In this document: positions 18,889 through 28,610 of the stretch, in pieces
How positions within the stretch are numbered: the stretch's first letter is position 1
Layout of the letters: every line of letters starts with the position of its first letter
Source of the DNA: Oscillospiraceae bacterium
GTDB lineage: Bacteria; Bacillota; Clostridia; Oscillospirales; Acutalibacteraceae
Direction of reading: 5' to 3'
Assembly (NCBI GenBank): GCA_015066295.1
Contig: SVOR01000007.1
Coordinates: 1-55,104 of the forward strand
DNA length: 55,104 nt
Position numbers and translations under genes: made by a program
Notes under the pieces: model-generated
The model's database searches: none
What the model was told of the DNA's origin: nothing
The model's input: the letters and a program-made list of their open reading frames with translations, nothing else

Positions 18889-19310
18889 TGAGAGAATTTT
18901 TTACAAGCTCACCCGCCGAGACCGAGGCGGTTGCCGAGGCTCTCGCACAGAAACTCACGGGTGGCGAGGTTATCGCCTTTCGTGGTGACCTTGGCGCAGG
19001 TAAAACCTGCTTCACACGAGGTCTTGCGCGCGGGCTCGGATACGAAGGCACAGTAAACTCCCCCACCTTCGCCATTATAAACGAATATTTGGGCGGTAAA
19101 TTTGATATTTACCACTACGATATGTACCGCGTAAACGGTTGGGAGGACCTTTATTCTACGGGCTACTTCGACTATAAGGATATGGGCGGCATTATCGTTG
19201 CCGAGTGGAGCGAGAATATCGAGGGTGCGCTCGATGACGACACTATTTTTGTCGAAATAGAAAAGCTTGACGAAACAAAACGAAAAATAACAATCCGAGG
19301 GGTAGAGTGA
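18888..19310 (+). CDS. tsaE: tRNA threonylcarbamoyladenosine biosynthesis ATPase TsaE
   Basis: P-loop ATPase of the TsaB-TsaD-TsaE complex that installs t6A at position 37 of ANN-decoding tRNAs. 140 residues. Walker A GDLGAGKTCFTRGLARGL (about 31-48), then TFAIINEYLGG and the Walker B-like IYHYDMYRV, and IVAEWSENI near the end, all typical of YjeE/TsaE. It overlaps fhs by one base and is followed one base later by tsaB, so both partner proteins are made from adjacent cistrons. tsaD is not in the window. Confidence 0.92.
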   Translation: MREFFTSSPAETEAVAEALAQKLTGGEVIAFRGDLGAGKTCFTRGLARGLGYEGTVNSPTFAIINEYLGGKFDIYHYDMYRVNGWEDLYSTGYFDYKDMGGIIVAEWSENIEGALDDDTIFVEIEKLDETKRKITIRGVE

Positions 19311-19311
19311 T

Positions 19312-20031
19312 TTGAAGATTTTAGCCGCCGAATGCTCGGCAATTACGGCGTCGTGCGCCATAATGGATGACGGCAAAATTATTGCATCGTCGTTCACTAA
19401 CGAACGTCTAACCCACTCACAAACTCTGCTGCCTATGATTAAGAAAATGCTTGACGCTGCGGCGGTAGATATAAAGGATATCGACGGCTTTTGCATATCG
19501 GCAGGTCCCGGCTCGTTTACGGGAGTTAGGATCGGTATTAGCGCCATAAAAGGTATGGCGGCACCCCAAAAAAAGCCTTGTGTCGGTGTGTCAACCCTAC
19601 TTGCTATGGCATATAACTACGTCGACACCGACTGCATCGCCTGCTGCGTTATGGATGCACGCTGCTCTCAGGTGTATAACGCAATGTTTTGCATTAAAAA
19701 CGGCAAAATCACACGCCTTTGCGATGACCGCGCACTGCTTTGCGAGGAATTGGCAGAGGAAATAAAAGAAAAGTACGCCGACCAAAAGGTAATAATCGTT
19801 GGCGACGGCACCGAGGTATTCGATGCGTTTGTGAGTCTGCCCAACGTTACCGTTTCAGATGACGACCGACGTTTTCAGTCGGCTAATGGTGTTGCCTTGG
19901 CGGCAAAGGAAGCCTTTGATAACGGTGACACGCTCTCACCCGAGTCGCTTTTGCCTATTTATCTTCGTCTGCCACAAGCAGAGCGAGAACTAAAGAAAAA
20001 ACAATTAAATGAGAATAAAGGGGAACAATAA
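19312..20031 (+). CDS. tsaB: tRNA threonylcarbamoyladenosine biosynthesis protein TsaB
   Basis: Non-catalytic ASKHA-fold partner of TsaD in t6A synthesis. 239 residues. The diagnostic GFCISAGPGSFTGVRIGISAIKGMA (start about residue 62) is seen within the first third, and the N-terminus KILAAECSAITASCAI is the degenerate phosphate-binding strand pair. The start is TTG at 19312, nine bases after GAGGGG and one base after the tsaE stop; no ATG competes nearby. Ends two bases before rpiB, whose ribosome site AAAGGGG lies inside the tsaB 3' end. Confidence 0.9.
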   Translation: MKILAAECSAITASCAIMDDGKIIASSFTNERLTHSQTLLPMIKKMLDAAAVDIKDIDGFCISAGPGSFTGVRIGISAIKGMAAPQKKPCVGVSTLLAMAYNYVDTDCIACCVMDARCSQVYNAMFCIKNGKITRLCDDRALLCEELAEEIKEKYADQKVIIVGDGTEVFDAFVSLPNVTVSDDDRRFQSANGVALAAKEAFDNGDTLSPESLLPIYLRLPQAERELKKKQLNENKGEQ

Positions 20032-20032
20032 A

Positions 20033-20476
20033 ATGAAAATTGCTATTGGTTGTGACCACGGCGGTCTTGAACACAAGAATGCCATTGTGGAGCATTTGAA
20101 GGAGCGCGGCTTTGAGGTTGTCGATTTTGGCATCTACGAGCAAAAAAGCGTTGACTATCCCGAAATCGCACTTAAGGTGGCCAACTCTATTGCTTCGGGC
20201 GAAACCGAGCGCGGCTTCCTCGTTTGTGGAACCGGTATAGGTATGTCGCTTGCCGCTAATAAGGTTAAGGGCATTCGTGCCGCCGCCTGCAGCGAGCATT
20301 TTTCAGCAAAATACACCCGACTTCACAACGATTCAAATATCCTTTGCCTTGGCGGCAGAGTTATTGGCGTTGGTACGGCAATTGAGCTTGCCGACCTTTT
20401 TGTCGACACCGAATTCGAGGGTGGCAGACATCAGCGTCGTGTTGATATGATTACCGATATTGAAAACAATAAATAA
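20033..20476 (+). CDS. rpiB: Ribose-5-phosphate isomerase B
   Basis: Interconverts ribose 5-phosphate and ribulose 5-phosphate (LacAB/RpiB type). 147 residues from ATG 20033, chosen because [10 protein letters not shown] must be N-terminal and AAAGGGG lies upstream. Key residues: CDHGG (about 7-11), active-site Cys in [14 protein letters not shown] (about 65-78), [15 protein letters not shown] (about 101-115) and RRVDMI near the end. Provides ribose-5-phosphate for PRPP, used by the next gene upp. Confidence 0.93.
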   Translation: MKIAIGCDHGGLEHKNAIVEHLKERGFEVVDFGIYEQKSVDYPEIALKVANSIASGETERGFLVCGTGIGMSLAANKVKGIRAAACSEHFSAKYTRLHNDSNILCLGGRVIGVGTAIELADLFVDTEFEGGRHQRRVDMITDIENNK

Positions 20477-20495
20477 TATTTTGGAGGATATTTTT

Positions 20496-21128
20496 ATGAA
20501 TAAGAACGTTTTTATTATGGACCATCCCCTAATTCAGCACAAGCTTACAATTTTACGTGATGAGCGTACGGGCTCAAAGCAGTTCCGCGAGCTTGTAAGC
20601 GAAATCGCAACCCTTATGTGCTTTGAGGCAACACGTGACCTGCCTTTAAAAGAGGTTAAAACCAAGACACCGCTTACCACCGCTACAACCAAGGTTTTGG
20701 CAGGTAAGAAAATGGCATTCGTGCCGATTCTCAGAGCAGGTCTTGGTATGGTTGACGGCGTTTTAAACCTTATCCCCTCGGCTAAGGTTGGCCATATTGG
20801 TATGTACCGTGACCCCGAAACACACACACCTGTCGACTACTACTGCAAATTACCCGCAGACCTTAACGAGCGCGATGTATTCCTTCTTGACCCGATGCTC
20901 GCAACGGGCGGTAGTGCAATCGATGCAGTTACACGCATAAAAGAGTTTAATCCGAAGAGAATAAAGTTTATGTGCATAATCGCCGCTCCCGAGGGTGTTG
21001 AGGCATTCACAAAGGCTCACCCCGACGTTGACGTTTACTGTGCAGGTCTTGACGAGAAGCTCAATGACCACTGCTACATTTTACCGGGACTCGGTGATGC
21101 AGGCGACCGTATTTTTGGCACAAAATAA
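20496..21128 (+). CDS. upp: Uracil phosphoribosyltransferase
   Basis: Salvages uracil with PRPP to UMP and PPi. 210 residues from ATG 20496 behind TTGGAGGATATTTTT; an earlier in-frame codon overlaps rpiB and has no site. Motifs: [18 protein letters not shown] at the N-terminus, [14 protein letters not shown] (about 71-84), and the PRPP loop [15 protein letters not shown] (about 127-141), then the uracil-binding [11 protein letters not shown] at the C-terminus. Linkage to rpiB and ppa makes metabolic sense: PRPP supply upstream, PPi removal downstream. Confidence 0.95.
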   Translation: MNKNVFIMDHPLIQHKLTILRDERTGSKQFRELVSEIATLMCFEATRDLPLKEVKTKTPLTTATTKVLAGKKMAFVPILRAGLGMVDGVLNLIPSAKVGHIGMYRDPETHTPVDYYCKLPADLNERDVFLLDPMLATGGSAIDAVTRIKEFNPKRIKFMCIIAAPEGVEAFTKAHPDVDVYCAGLDEKLNDHCYILPGLGDAGDRIFGTK

Positions 21129-21140
21129 GGAGTATCGCAG

Positions 21141-21671
21141 ATGAACATCTGGCATAACATCAACCCAAAAAGAATTACGCCAAAGGACTTTATTGCCGTA
21201 ATCGAAATTGAAAAGGGCAGTAAATGTAAATATGAGCTTGATAAGGAAACGGGCATTTTAATTCTTGACAGAATTTTGCATACCTCAACCCATTATCCCG
21301 CTAACTATGGCTTTATTCCGAGAACCTATGCCGACGACTTAGACCCGCTTGACGTATTGGTGCTTTGCTCTGAACAGTTAAAGCCTATGACGAGTGTGCG
21401 TTGCTACCCCGTTGGTGTTATTTCGATGATGGACAACGGTCGTTCTGACGAAAAAATAATTGCTATTCCCTATAACGACCCAACCTATAATGGCTATAAA
21501 GATATTGCCGAAATCCCCAACCACATTTTTGAGGAAATGAAGCATTTCTTTAAGGTTTATAAGGAGCTGGAAGGCAAGGAAACTGCCGTCAACGAGGTTA
21601 GCGGCAGAGAAGATGCCGAAAAAATAATCGCCGCCGCTATTGACGGCTATATTGAAAATTATTGTAAATAA
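21141..21671 (+). CDS. ppa: Inorganic pyrophosphatase, family I
   Basis: Soluble Mg2+-dependent hydrolase of PPi. 176 residues. Seen: IEIEKGSKCKYELDKETG (about 18-35), RILHTSTHYPANYGFIPRT and the signature YADDLDPLDVLVL (about 62-74) with its three metal-binding aspartates; then VGVISMMDNGRSDEKIIAIP. AAGGAG precedes ATG. This is the E. coli/plant-like family I enzyme, whereas many Firmicutes use the DHH-type family II (PpaC). It sits between upp and the first metallophosphatase gene, with 10-base gaps. Confidence 0.93.
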   Translation: MNIWHNINPKRITPKDFIAVIEIEKGSKCKYELDKETGILILDRILHTSTHYPANYGFIPRTYADDLDPLDVLVLCSEQLKPMTSVRCYPVGVISMMDNGRSDEKIIAIPYNDPTYNGYKDIAEIPNHIFEEMKHFFKVYKELEGKETAVNEVSGREDAEKIIAAAIDGYIENYCK

Positions 21672-21681
21672 GGGCAAGATT

Positions 21682-23019
21682 ATGGAGCAAACGGTTAAAT
21701 TCAACCCCGACGAAATTGTGTTGACGCTAAGCGTTATGAGTGATATCCACATAAACGGTAGTTGGGGCATCGTTCAAAGTGAACAAAAATTTAAAAATGC
21801 GCTTCATTTTGCAAACAAGGTGGCGTCAAATAAAATTGACGCCTTTTTGTTTACGGGCGATTTTACCGATGCGATGAACTCGAAGGCTAACGTTGGCGGT
21901 GCGGAGCTTTCGCCCGAAGAGTTTGAGCGCAAAAAGGCCGAACAAAATAGAATTGAATTTGAAATTTTGCGCCGTTGTTTTTCGGAAGCAATTGACAAGG
22001 ATGCCGAAATTATATACTGCCTTGGCAACCACGATAGCAGTAATTGTAATAACACCGAGCGTTTTATTACCGAGTTTGCCTCGCGCGACGAGGTGGGCGA
22101 CAACAAAAATTTCGAGCGTATGTATCGCACCGACACCGATTTAGAGTCGCTACATAAAGGTATGCGCCACTGCGTATTGGGGGGCTATCACTTTTTGTGT
22201 GTCGATATGAATTCGGACAGTGATATGACCATTTCCTTTTTAAAGAAAAATCTTGACGAAATCGTTGCCGCCGAGCCCGACAAGTACGTATTTATTCTGC
22301 ACCACTGCAAAACCCCCGATATGAACTATGCTTCAAATATGTGGGGCACAAATTACGAATTGCACGACTTATTAAAAAATTATCCGCAGGCGATACTCTT
22401 TGCGGGGCATAAGCATTGCCCTCTACATAACGAGCGCGGCATTATGCAACGCGAGTACACAAGCGTTGAGGCTTCGTGTGTAAGCTACATAAAGGTGGAC
22501 TGCGTAAAGCAACCCGAAAATGTGACTCACTCAATGGGTTACACCTGCTCGCAAGGGCTACTTGTAGAGCTTGATAAATCGGGCAATATGCGAATAACGC
22601 GACTTGACTACGCAAAACACGTTACCATTAAAGAACCTTGGGTGCTTAGTCACCCGAAAAGCGACAACTCGCACCTGCTCGACTATACCGACGAGCGCCG
22701 CACCATGTTTGCGCCGCCACAGTTCGATGAAAATTTCGGGCTTCAGGTTTCCCCCACCGAAAGCGGCACCTTCATCGCCTTTTCGCAGGCTCGCCACGAC
22801 GATATGCCCTACCGCTACGAAGTAAAAATTACCGACCATAACGGAAATGACGAATTCTTTTATTTGTCATCACTGTTTTGTTATTATCCGTCACTTGACG
22901 ATATGCCACAGGGCGTTTGGGCGAATATAGACTATGATTATTCAAAAATTTACACCCTTTCGGTTACACCGCAGGACGTGTGGTACAACTCCGGCAAAAC
23001 CGTAACATACTATTTTTAA
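21682..23019 (+). CDS. Cytoplasmic calcineurin-like metallophosphatase, copy 1
   Basis: 445-residue metallophosphatase without signal peptide, starting MEQTVKFNP at 21682 (an upstream in-frame codon overlaps ppa). Dinuclear-metal motifs in order: SDIH (about 18-21), GDFTD (about 57-61), GNHD (about 115-118), HH in FILHHCKTP (about 213) and GHKH (about 247-250). A C-terminal region of about 150 residues (from about 300) is beta-rich and ends VTPQDVWYNSGKTVTYYF, suggesting an accessory beta-sandwich. It has a tandem paralogue of exactly the same length 16 bases downstream, and shares the pattern LKNYPQAxLxxGHxH with the secreted metallophosphatase at 8.7-15 kb. Substrate unknown: phosphomonoester, phosphodiester or nucleotide are all possible. 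Confidence 0.82.
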   Translation: MEQTVKFNPDEIVLTLSVMSDIHINGSWGIVQSEQKFKNALHFANKVASNKIDAFLFTGDFTDAMNSKANVGGAELSPEEFERKKAEQNRIEFEILRRCFSEAIDKDAEIIYCLGNHDSSNCNNTERFITEFASRDEVGDNKNFERMYRTDTDLESLHKGMRHCVLGGYHFLCVDMNSDSDMTISFLKKNLDEIVAAEPDKYVFILHHCKTPDMNYASNMWGTNYELHDLLKNYPQAILFAGHKHCPLHNERGIMQREYTSVEASCVSYIKVDCVKQPENVTHSMGYTCSQGLLVELDKSGNMRITRLDYAKHVTIKEPWVLSHPKSDNSHLLDYTDERRTMFAPPQFDENFGLQVSPTESGTFIAFSQARHDDMPYRYEVKITDHNGNDEFFYLSSLFCYYPSLDDMPQGVWANIDYDYSKIYTLSVTPQDVWYNSGKTVTYYF

Positions 23020-23035
23020 AATATGAGGTGATAAT

Positions 23036-24373
23036 ATGGGTCTTAATTTAAACTTTAACCCCGACGAAACCGTGCTGACGCTCAGTGTTATGAGCGATAT
23101 CCACGCAAATGGTTGTTGGGGACTTGAAGGCAGTGAAAAAACCATTAGAAATGCGCTTAAATACGCAAACGAAGTAGCACCCAACAAAATTGACGCCTTT
23201 CTTTTTGTTGGTGACTTTACCGACTGCTTGAACTCCAAGGCCAACGTTATTATGGGGCACGGTTGGCCGACCGACTATGACGAAGCCAAGGCTTATCAGT
23301 CAAGTATGGAATTTGGTATTTTGCGACGTTGCTTCCAAGAAGAAATTGCCGAGGATGCCGAGATTATCTACTGCCTTGGTAACCACGATAGTATCAACCG
23401 CAACAATACCGAGCGCTTTATTACCGAGTTTGCTTCGCGCGACGAGGTTGGCGACAATAAAAATTTCGAGCGCATGTATCGCACCGATACCGATTTAGAG
23501 GCGCTTCACAAAGGTATGCGCCACTGCGTCTATAAAGATTATCACTTCTTATGTGTCGATATGGAAAACGACAGAACCGAAATGGTGGAGTTTTTAAAGA
23601 AAAACCTCGATGAAATTGTTGCCGTGGACCCCGACCGCTACATATTCATTTTGCACCACTGCAAAACACCGAATATGAACTACGCTTCCAACCTTTGGGG
23701 CAATAATCCCGAAATTCACGAGCTGCTTAAAAACTATCCGCAGGCGGTGCTTCTTACGGGTCACACCCACTCGCCGCTTCAAAACGAGCGCAGCGTTATG
23801 CAACGTGACTACACCTCAATTGAGTGCTCGTCGGTAAGCTGTATCACCGAAAGCTGCGGCGGTCATCTGCAAAACGTTACCCACGCTATGACCTATCAGG
23901 CGTCGCAAGGCCTACTTATTGAGCTTGATAAAACGGGTAATATGCGTATAACCCGCCTTGACTACTACCACAACCGCATTATTAAAAAGCCTTGGCTCTT
24001 TAAAAGACCCTGCGGCAACAAGGTTCAGCTTCGCGACTTCACCGAAGGCAGACGCTTTGCCTTTGCCCCACCCGAATTCCCCGAGAATTTTGGGTTGCAG
24101 GTTTCCCCCGCCACAAACGGCACCTTTATTGCTTTCTCGCAGGCTAATCACGATGATATGCCCTACCGCTATGAAATAAAGATTGCCGACTATAACGGTA
24201 AAACCGACGTATTCTATTTTTCTTCGCTTTTCTGCTATTATCCGTCCCTTGACGATATGCCGCGCAATCTTTCGGCAACCATAGATTACGATTATTCAAA
24301 AATTTACTCGGTAACCGTTACTCCACAGGATGCCTGGTTTAAGAGTGGTAAATCAATAACAAGATATTTTTGA
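23036..24373 (+). CDS. Cytoplasmic calcineurin-like metallophosphatase, copy 2
   Basis: Tandem paralogue of the preceding gene, also 445 residues, with SDIH, GDFTD, GNHD, LHHCKTP and GHTH at corresponding positions and the same ending (TPQDAWFKSGKSITRYF). All metal ligands are kept in both copies, so both should be active. The region around 23405-23500 matches copy 1 (22051-22146) with only seven silent changes in 32 codons, while other segments (residues about 55-75 and 255-300) differ strongly. GAGGTGATAAT precedes ATG. Stop TGA is followed after 11 bases by the beta-helix gene. Confidence 0.82.
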   Translation: MGLNLNFNPDETVLTLSVMSDIHANGCWGLEGSEKTIRNALKYANEVAPNKIDAFLFVGDFTDCLNSKANVIMGHGWPTDYDEAKAYQSSMEFGILRRCFQEEIAEDAEIIYCLGNHDSINRNNTERFITEFASRDEVGDNKNFERMYRTDTDLEALHKGMRHCVYKDYHFLCVDMENDRTEMVEFLKKNLDEIVAVDPDRYIFILHHCKTPNMNYASNLWGNNPEIHELLKNYPQAVLLTGHTHSPLQNERSVMQRDYTSIECSSVSCITESCGGHLQNVTHAMTYQASQGLLIELDKTGNMRITRLDYYHNRIIKKPWLFKRPCGNKVQLRDFTEGRRFAFAPPEFPENFGLQVSPATNGTFIAFSQANHDDMPYRYEIKIADYNGKTDVFYFSSLFCYYPSLDDMPRNLSATIDYDYSKIYSVTVTPQDAWFKSGKSITRYF

Positions 24374-24384
24374 GGTGACAAACA

Positions 24385-25770
24385 ATGACTTTAGCAAACA
24401 TTGAAAAGAAATCACGCGAACTTAGAACCCTTATTAGAGATGCTAAACCCGTTTTAGATATTAAGGGTACTACCTACTACGTTAGCGCCGAAGGCTGCGA
24501 CCAAAACGACGGTAAAACTCCCGAAACGGCTTGGCAGACCCCTAATGCCGTAAATGATAACCGCACAAAGCTACAACCCGGTGATGCCGTTTTGTTTAGA
24601 TGCGGTGATATCTTCCGTGGCCGTTTTGAAATGGCCCGTGGTGTTACATATTCATCCTTTGGTGAAGGTGACAAGCCTGAGCTTTGGGGCGCCGATGAAA
24701 ACGCCGCCGAACTTGAATGGAAAAAAGAGGAACAGGAAAACGTTTACTCACTTCAAATGCCACACAGCATTGATATAGGTAACATTGTATTTAACCATGG
24801 TGAAGAATGGGGTATTAAACACCTTATGGAAATCGACCCCGAGCTTGAAATGGACCTTGACTACATTTTGGATAAAGACACACATATTCTTTATCTCTAC
24901 TCTGAATTCGGCAACCCGAGCGAAAGATGGGACGATATAGAGCTTTGCGTAAACAAAACCATGATTCGCGGTAATGCCAACGACGTTACTATTGATGGAC
25001 TTGTGCTTAAATATGGCGCGGCACATGGTATTGGTACCGGCTCTATTGACTACACTGACCCCGAAAAGCCTGCTAACAAGGGTCTTAAAAACTTCACCAT
25101 TCGTAACTGCGAGTTTGAGTGGATAGGCGGCGGTATTCAGTTCCGCACAACCCGTTTCGGTAATGCTTTTGAAATTTGGGGCGGCTGTGACAATTTAGTG
25201 TTTGAGAACAACTACATAAATCAGGTTTACGATGCAGGTGTTACACAGCAGTATTCGGGTGTTAACTGGAATAAGGATTTACCCGTTAAGGTTACAAATA
25301 CAGTTATGAGAAACAACCTTATTGAAAACTGCACCTATTCTTACGAGTATTTCTTAACCGAATTCCAAATAAACGGTCCTACCCGTCACGCAAGGGTTGA
25401 GCCTACCGAGTTTGGCTTTGAAAACGTTTTATTTGAAAACAACATCTGCCGTATGGCAGGTTACGGTTGGGGTGACCAGCGTCCCGACCAAAGCACTCCT
25501 TGTCACCTTAAAAGCTGGGGTCACACCAATAATTCTAAAAACTTCGTTATGAAAAATAACATCTTCGACCGTTGCGATTTCCGTCTTATTGAAATAAACG
25601 CAACTAACGACGACTGTGTGCCGACACTTGACGGCAACGTTTATTGTCAATACCAAGGCAAAGAAATTGTAAACGCAAACGGCAAAAAGTCTGTTATGTC
25701 AAGAGAAACAATCGAAAGAAACCAAACCTTGACCGAAGAAAATGCTACCTTTGTTTTTACAAAGAGATAA
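24385..25770 (+). CDS. Right-handed parallel beta-helix protein, intracellular
   Basis: 461 residues with no signal peptide. After an N-terminal helix, TYYVSAEGCDQNDGKTPETAWQT (about 31-53) is the usual opening of carbohydrate-active beta-helix proteins; PGDAVLFRCGDIFRG follows. Repeated short rungs (FTIRNCEFEWIGGG, LVFENNYINQVYDAG, NTVMRNNLIENCTYSY, VLFENNICRMAGYGW, FVMKNNIFDRCDF) show the N-x-I/F-x-N asparagine ladder of parallel beta-helices. Such folds are found in polysaccharide lyases, GH28/GH110/GH120-like hydrolases and phage depolymerases; no catalytic set can be assigned here. It shares an operon with the two metallophosphatases, and a joint substrate (a phosphorylated or sulfated saccharide?) is a guess. 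A terminator follows. Confidence 0.75.
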   Translation: MTLANIEKKSRELRTLIRDAKPVLDIKGTTYYVSAEGCDQNDGKTPETAWQTPNAVNDNRTKLQPGDAVLFRCGDIFRGRFEMARGVTYSSFGEGDKPELWGADENAAELEWKKEEQENVYSLQMPHSIDIGNIVFNHGEEWGIKHLMEIDPELEMDLDYILDKDTHILYLYSEFGNPSERWDDIELCVNKTMIRGNANDVTIDGLVLKYGAAHGIGTGSIDYTDPEKPANKGLKNFTIRNCEFEWIGGGIQFRTTRFGNAFEIWGGCDNLVFENNYINQVYDAGVTQQYSGVNWNKDLPVKVTNTVMRNNLIENCTYSYEYFLTEFQINGPTRHARVEPTEFGFENVLFENNICRMAGYGWGDQRPDQSTPCHLKSWGHTNNSKNFVMKNNIFDRCDFRLIEINATNDDCVPTLDGNVYCQYQGKEIVNANGKKSVMSRETIERNQTLTEENATFVFTKR

Positions 25771-25780
25771 CAAAAAAATT

Positions 25781-25812
25781 AAAAGCACTAAGTCAACCGA
25801 CTTAGTGCTTTT
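25781..25812. terminator. Bidirectional intrinsic terminator
   Basis: Perfect 14-bp stem (25781-25794 with 25799-25812), loop AACC, T-rich on the plus side and A-rich before it. It ends the fhs-to-beta-helix operon and, from the other side, secA. Confidence 0.92.
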
Positions 25813-25815
25813 TTG

Positions 25816-28548
25816 TTAGTCTTCATCTTTACCGCAGCAGCGTTTGTACTTTTTACCCGAGCCGCACGGACACGGAGCGTTTTTGCTTACAACACCCTTG
25901 CCGCGAACGGTGTTACCCTTGGTGTCACCTGTGCCGACCTCCTCGGCAACCTTTTCACGCTTGATGGGCTGTTCCTCACGAATAGCCATAGAAAGTACGT
26001 ACTTGGCGGTCTGCTCGCGTATGCTTTCAGTCATAGCGGCAAACATATCGTAGCCTTCGTTTCGATAAGCAACTATCGGGTCGTGCTGACCGTAGGCGCG
26101 AAGTCCTATACCTCGACGCATCTCGTCCATAGCATCGATATGCTCCATCCAGTTGGTATCAACGGCACGAAGTAATACGTATCTCTCCATATCACGCACA
26201 ACCGCTTCGCCATACCTTTGTTCCTTGGCGGTATAAATTTCTCTTGCGCGATTCTTTAACATATCGGCAACGTCAACAATTGATGTATTGGCAAGTGTTT
26301 CGGTGTCGAAATTAAAATCATCATCGGTGGTGAGCCAGCCGTTTGTGTATCTCTTTAAGCCGTCAAGATTCCAGTTATCGTGAATCGACTCATCCGAAAG
26401 GAAGTTTTGAATAGCATTGTCGATGGTGCTGTCAATCATCGAAAGGATGTTTTCCTTAACGTCCTCGCCGTCGAGCACCTTGTTACGTTGCGCGTAAATT
26501 AACTCACGCTGTTTGTTCATAACGTCATCGTACTCAAGCACGTTTTTACGCGAGGCAAAGTTTCTGCTTTCTACCCTTTGCTGTGCATTTTCAATGGCGT
26601 TTGTCAGCATCTTAAATTCAAGCGGTAGATTTTCGTCCATATTTAAGGCTTCCATGGTGTTGTAAATTCTCTCACCGCCGAAGATTCGCATTAGGTCATC
26701 CTCAAGACTTATAAAGAATTGTGTGCAACCGGGGTCGCCCTGACGACCCGCACGACCACGAAGCTGATTATCGATACGGCGAGATTCATGACGCTCGGTA
26801 CCAATAATTTTAAGACCGCCCGCAGCTCTAACCTTTTCGGCTTCGGGCGCAATCTGCTCCTTAAACTGTGCGTTGAGTCTCTTGAAGTCCTCACGCGCCT
26901 TTATGATATCGGCATTGTCGGTATCACCGAAGCCGGTAGCCTCTAATATCATTTCCTCGGTGAGTCCCATTTTGCGAAGCTCTGCCTTGGCAAGATATTC
27001 TGCGTTACCGCCAAGCATAATATCGGTACCACGACCCGCCATATTGGTAGCAATAGTAACGGCACCGAGTTTACCTGCCTGAGCGATTATCTCGGCTTCC
27101 TTTTCGTGATGCTTAGCATTTAACACGTTGTGTGCAATTCCTCTGCGCTTAAGCATTGCACTTAAAAGCTCGGATTTTTCAATTGTAACGGTACCTACAA
27201 GCACAGGCTGACCCTTTTGGTGTGCCTCAAGAATCGAACCGATAACCGCACCAAATTTTGCCTTCTCGGTTTTATAGACAACGTCGCCAAGGTCGTGTCT
27301 TAACAGCGGCTTATTGGTAGGAATTTCGATAACGTCGAGCTTATAAATCTCGCGGAATTCCATCTCCTCGGTCATGGCGGTACCCGTCATACCCGAAAGC
27401 TTATTATACAGTCTAAAGAAGTTTTGGAAGGTAATTGTTGCAAGCGTCTTTGATTCGTTGGCAACCTTTACGCCCTCTTTGGCCTCAATCGCCTGATGCA
27501 GACCCTCGTTGTAACGGCGTCCATACATAAGACGACCCGTAAACTCGTCAACGATAATTACCTCGCCATCCTTAACAACGTAATCGACGTCGCGCTTCAT
27601 AATACCGTAGGCACGTATCGCCTGATTAACGTGGTGAGAGATGGTCATATTCTCGGTATCGTTAAGATTTTCAATGCCGAAATACTGCTCGGCCTTTTTA
27701 ACGCCCGAGGCGGTGAGGGTACAGCTTTTTGCCTTTTCGTCTACAACGTAGTCGCCGTCAAAATTCTGCTCCTCATCACTTATTTTGGTGTTGGCCTCAA
27801 CAACCTTATTCATTTTTAAGGTTTTAGCAAAGGCATTTGCCTTTATATATAAATCGGTCGACTTATCGCCCTTACCCGAAATAATAAGAGGTGTTCTTGC
27901 CTCGTCGATTAAAATAGAGTCAACCTCGTCGACGATAACAAAGTTGTGGCCTCTTTGCACGCACATTTCCTTGTAAACCGCCATATTATCACGCAGATAA
28001 TCAAAGCCGAGCTCGTTATTGGTGCAGTAGGTTATATCGGCTTCGTATGCCGCTTTTTTCTCCTCATGCTCCATACCGTGAATAATAAGGCCAACGCTAA
28101 GACCTAAAAATCTGTAAAGCTTGCCCATCCACTCAGAGTCACGCTTGGCAAGATAATCGTTGACCGTAACGATATGCACACCCTTGCCTGTAAGCGCATT
28201 AAGATATGCAGGAAGCGTGGCAACGAGTGTTTTACCTTCACCCGTTTTCATCTCACTAATACGACCTTGGTGCAAAACGATACCGCCCAAAATCTGTACG
28301 GGGAAGTGACGCATACCAAGTACTCGCCCACTCGCCTCACGGCAAACGGCAAATGCCTCGGGCAAAATATCGTCAAGTGTTTCACCCTCGCCGAGTCGCT
28401 TTTTAAACTCGTCGGTTTTAGCGCGAAGCTGCTCGTCACTTAGTGATGCGCAATACTCGTCGTATGATAAAACCCTTTGCTGTATAGGATAAATTCTTTT
28501 TAATTCTTTTTCGCTGTAATTACCAAATAATTTTGAAAATAGACCCAT
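25816..28548 (-). CDS. secA: Preprotein translocase ATPase SecA
   Basis: Motor ATPase that drives proteins through SecYEG. 910 residues. Features: [40 protein letters not shown] with Walker A (start about residue 77), [19 protein letters not shown] (Walker B/DEAD-like, about 208-226), [19 protein letters not shown] (about 498-516), [17 protein letters not shown] (about 595-611), and the C-terminal zinc-binding [14 protein letters not shown], which binds SecB in proteobacteria and is also kept in many Firmicutes. AAAGAGG precedes ATG, with a TATAAT about 30 bases further up. Needed for the many lipoproteins and the giant secreted protein here. Confidence 0.97.
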   Translation of the reverse strand: MGLFSKLFGNYSEKELKRIYPIQQRVLSYDEYCASLSDEQLRAKTDEFKKRLGEGETLDDILPEAFAVCREASGRVLGMRHFPVQILGGIVLHQGRISEMKTGEGKTLVATLPAYLNALTGKGVHIVTVNDYLAKRDSEWMGKLYRFLGLSVGLIIHGMEHEEKKAAYEADITYCTNNELGFDYLRDNMAVYKEMCVQRGHNFVIVDEVDSILIDEARTPLIISGKGDKSTDLYIKANAFAKTLKMNKVVEANTKISDEEQNFDGDYVVDEKAKSCTLTASGVKKAEQYFGIENLNDTENMTISHHVNQAIRAYGIMKRDVDYVVKDGEVIIVDEFTGRLMYGRRYNEGLHQAIEAKEGVKVANESKTLATITFQNFFRLYNKLSGMTGTAMTEEMEFREIYKLDVIEIPTNKPLLRHDLGDVVYKTEKAKFGAVIGSILEAHQKGQPVLVGTVTIEKSELLSAMLKRRGIAHNVLNAKHHEKEAEIIAQAGKLGAVTIATNMAGRGTDIMLGGNAEYLAKAELRKMGLTEEMILEATGFGDTDNADIIKAREDFKRLNAQFKEQIAPEAEKVRAAGGLKIIGTERHESRRIDNQLRGRAGRQGDPGCTQFFISLEDDLMRIFGGERIYNTMEALNMDENLPLEFKMLTNAIENAQQRVESRNFASRKNVLEYDDVMNKQRELIYAQRNKVLDGEDVKENILSMIDSTIDNAIQNFLSDESIHDNWNLDGLKRYTNGWLTTDDDFNFDTETLANTSIVDVADMLKNRAREIYTAKEQRYGEAVVRDMERYVLLRAVDTNWMEHIDAMDEMRRGIGLRAYGQHDPIVAYRNEGYDMFAAMTESIREQTAKYVLSMAIREEQPIKREKVAEEVGTGDTKGNTVRGKGVVSKNAPCPCGSGKKYKRCCGKDED

Positions 28549-28610
28549 TTTTATACCTCTTTAAATAAACTGTTATCATTATACACTAAAATTGTGAAAA
28601 AATAAAGAAG

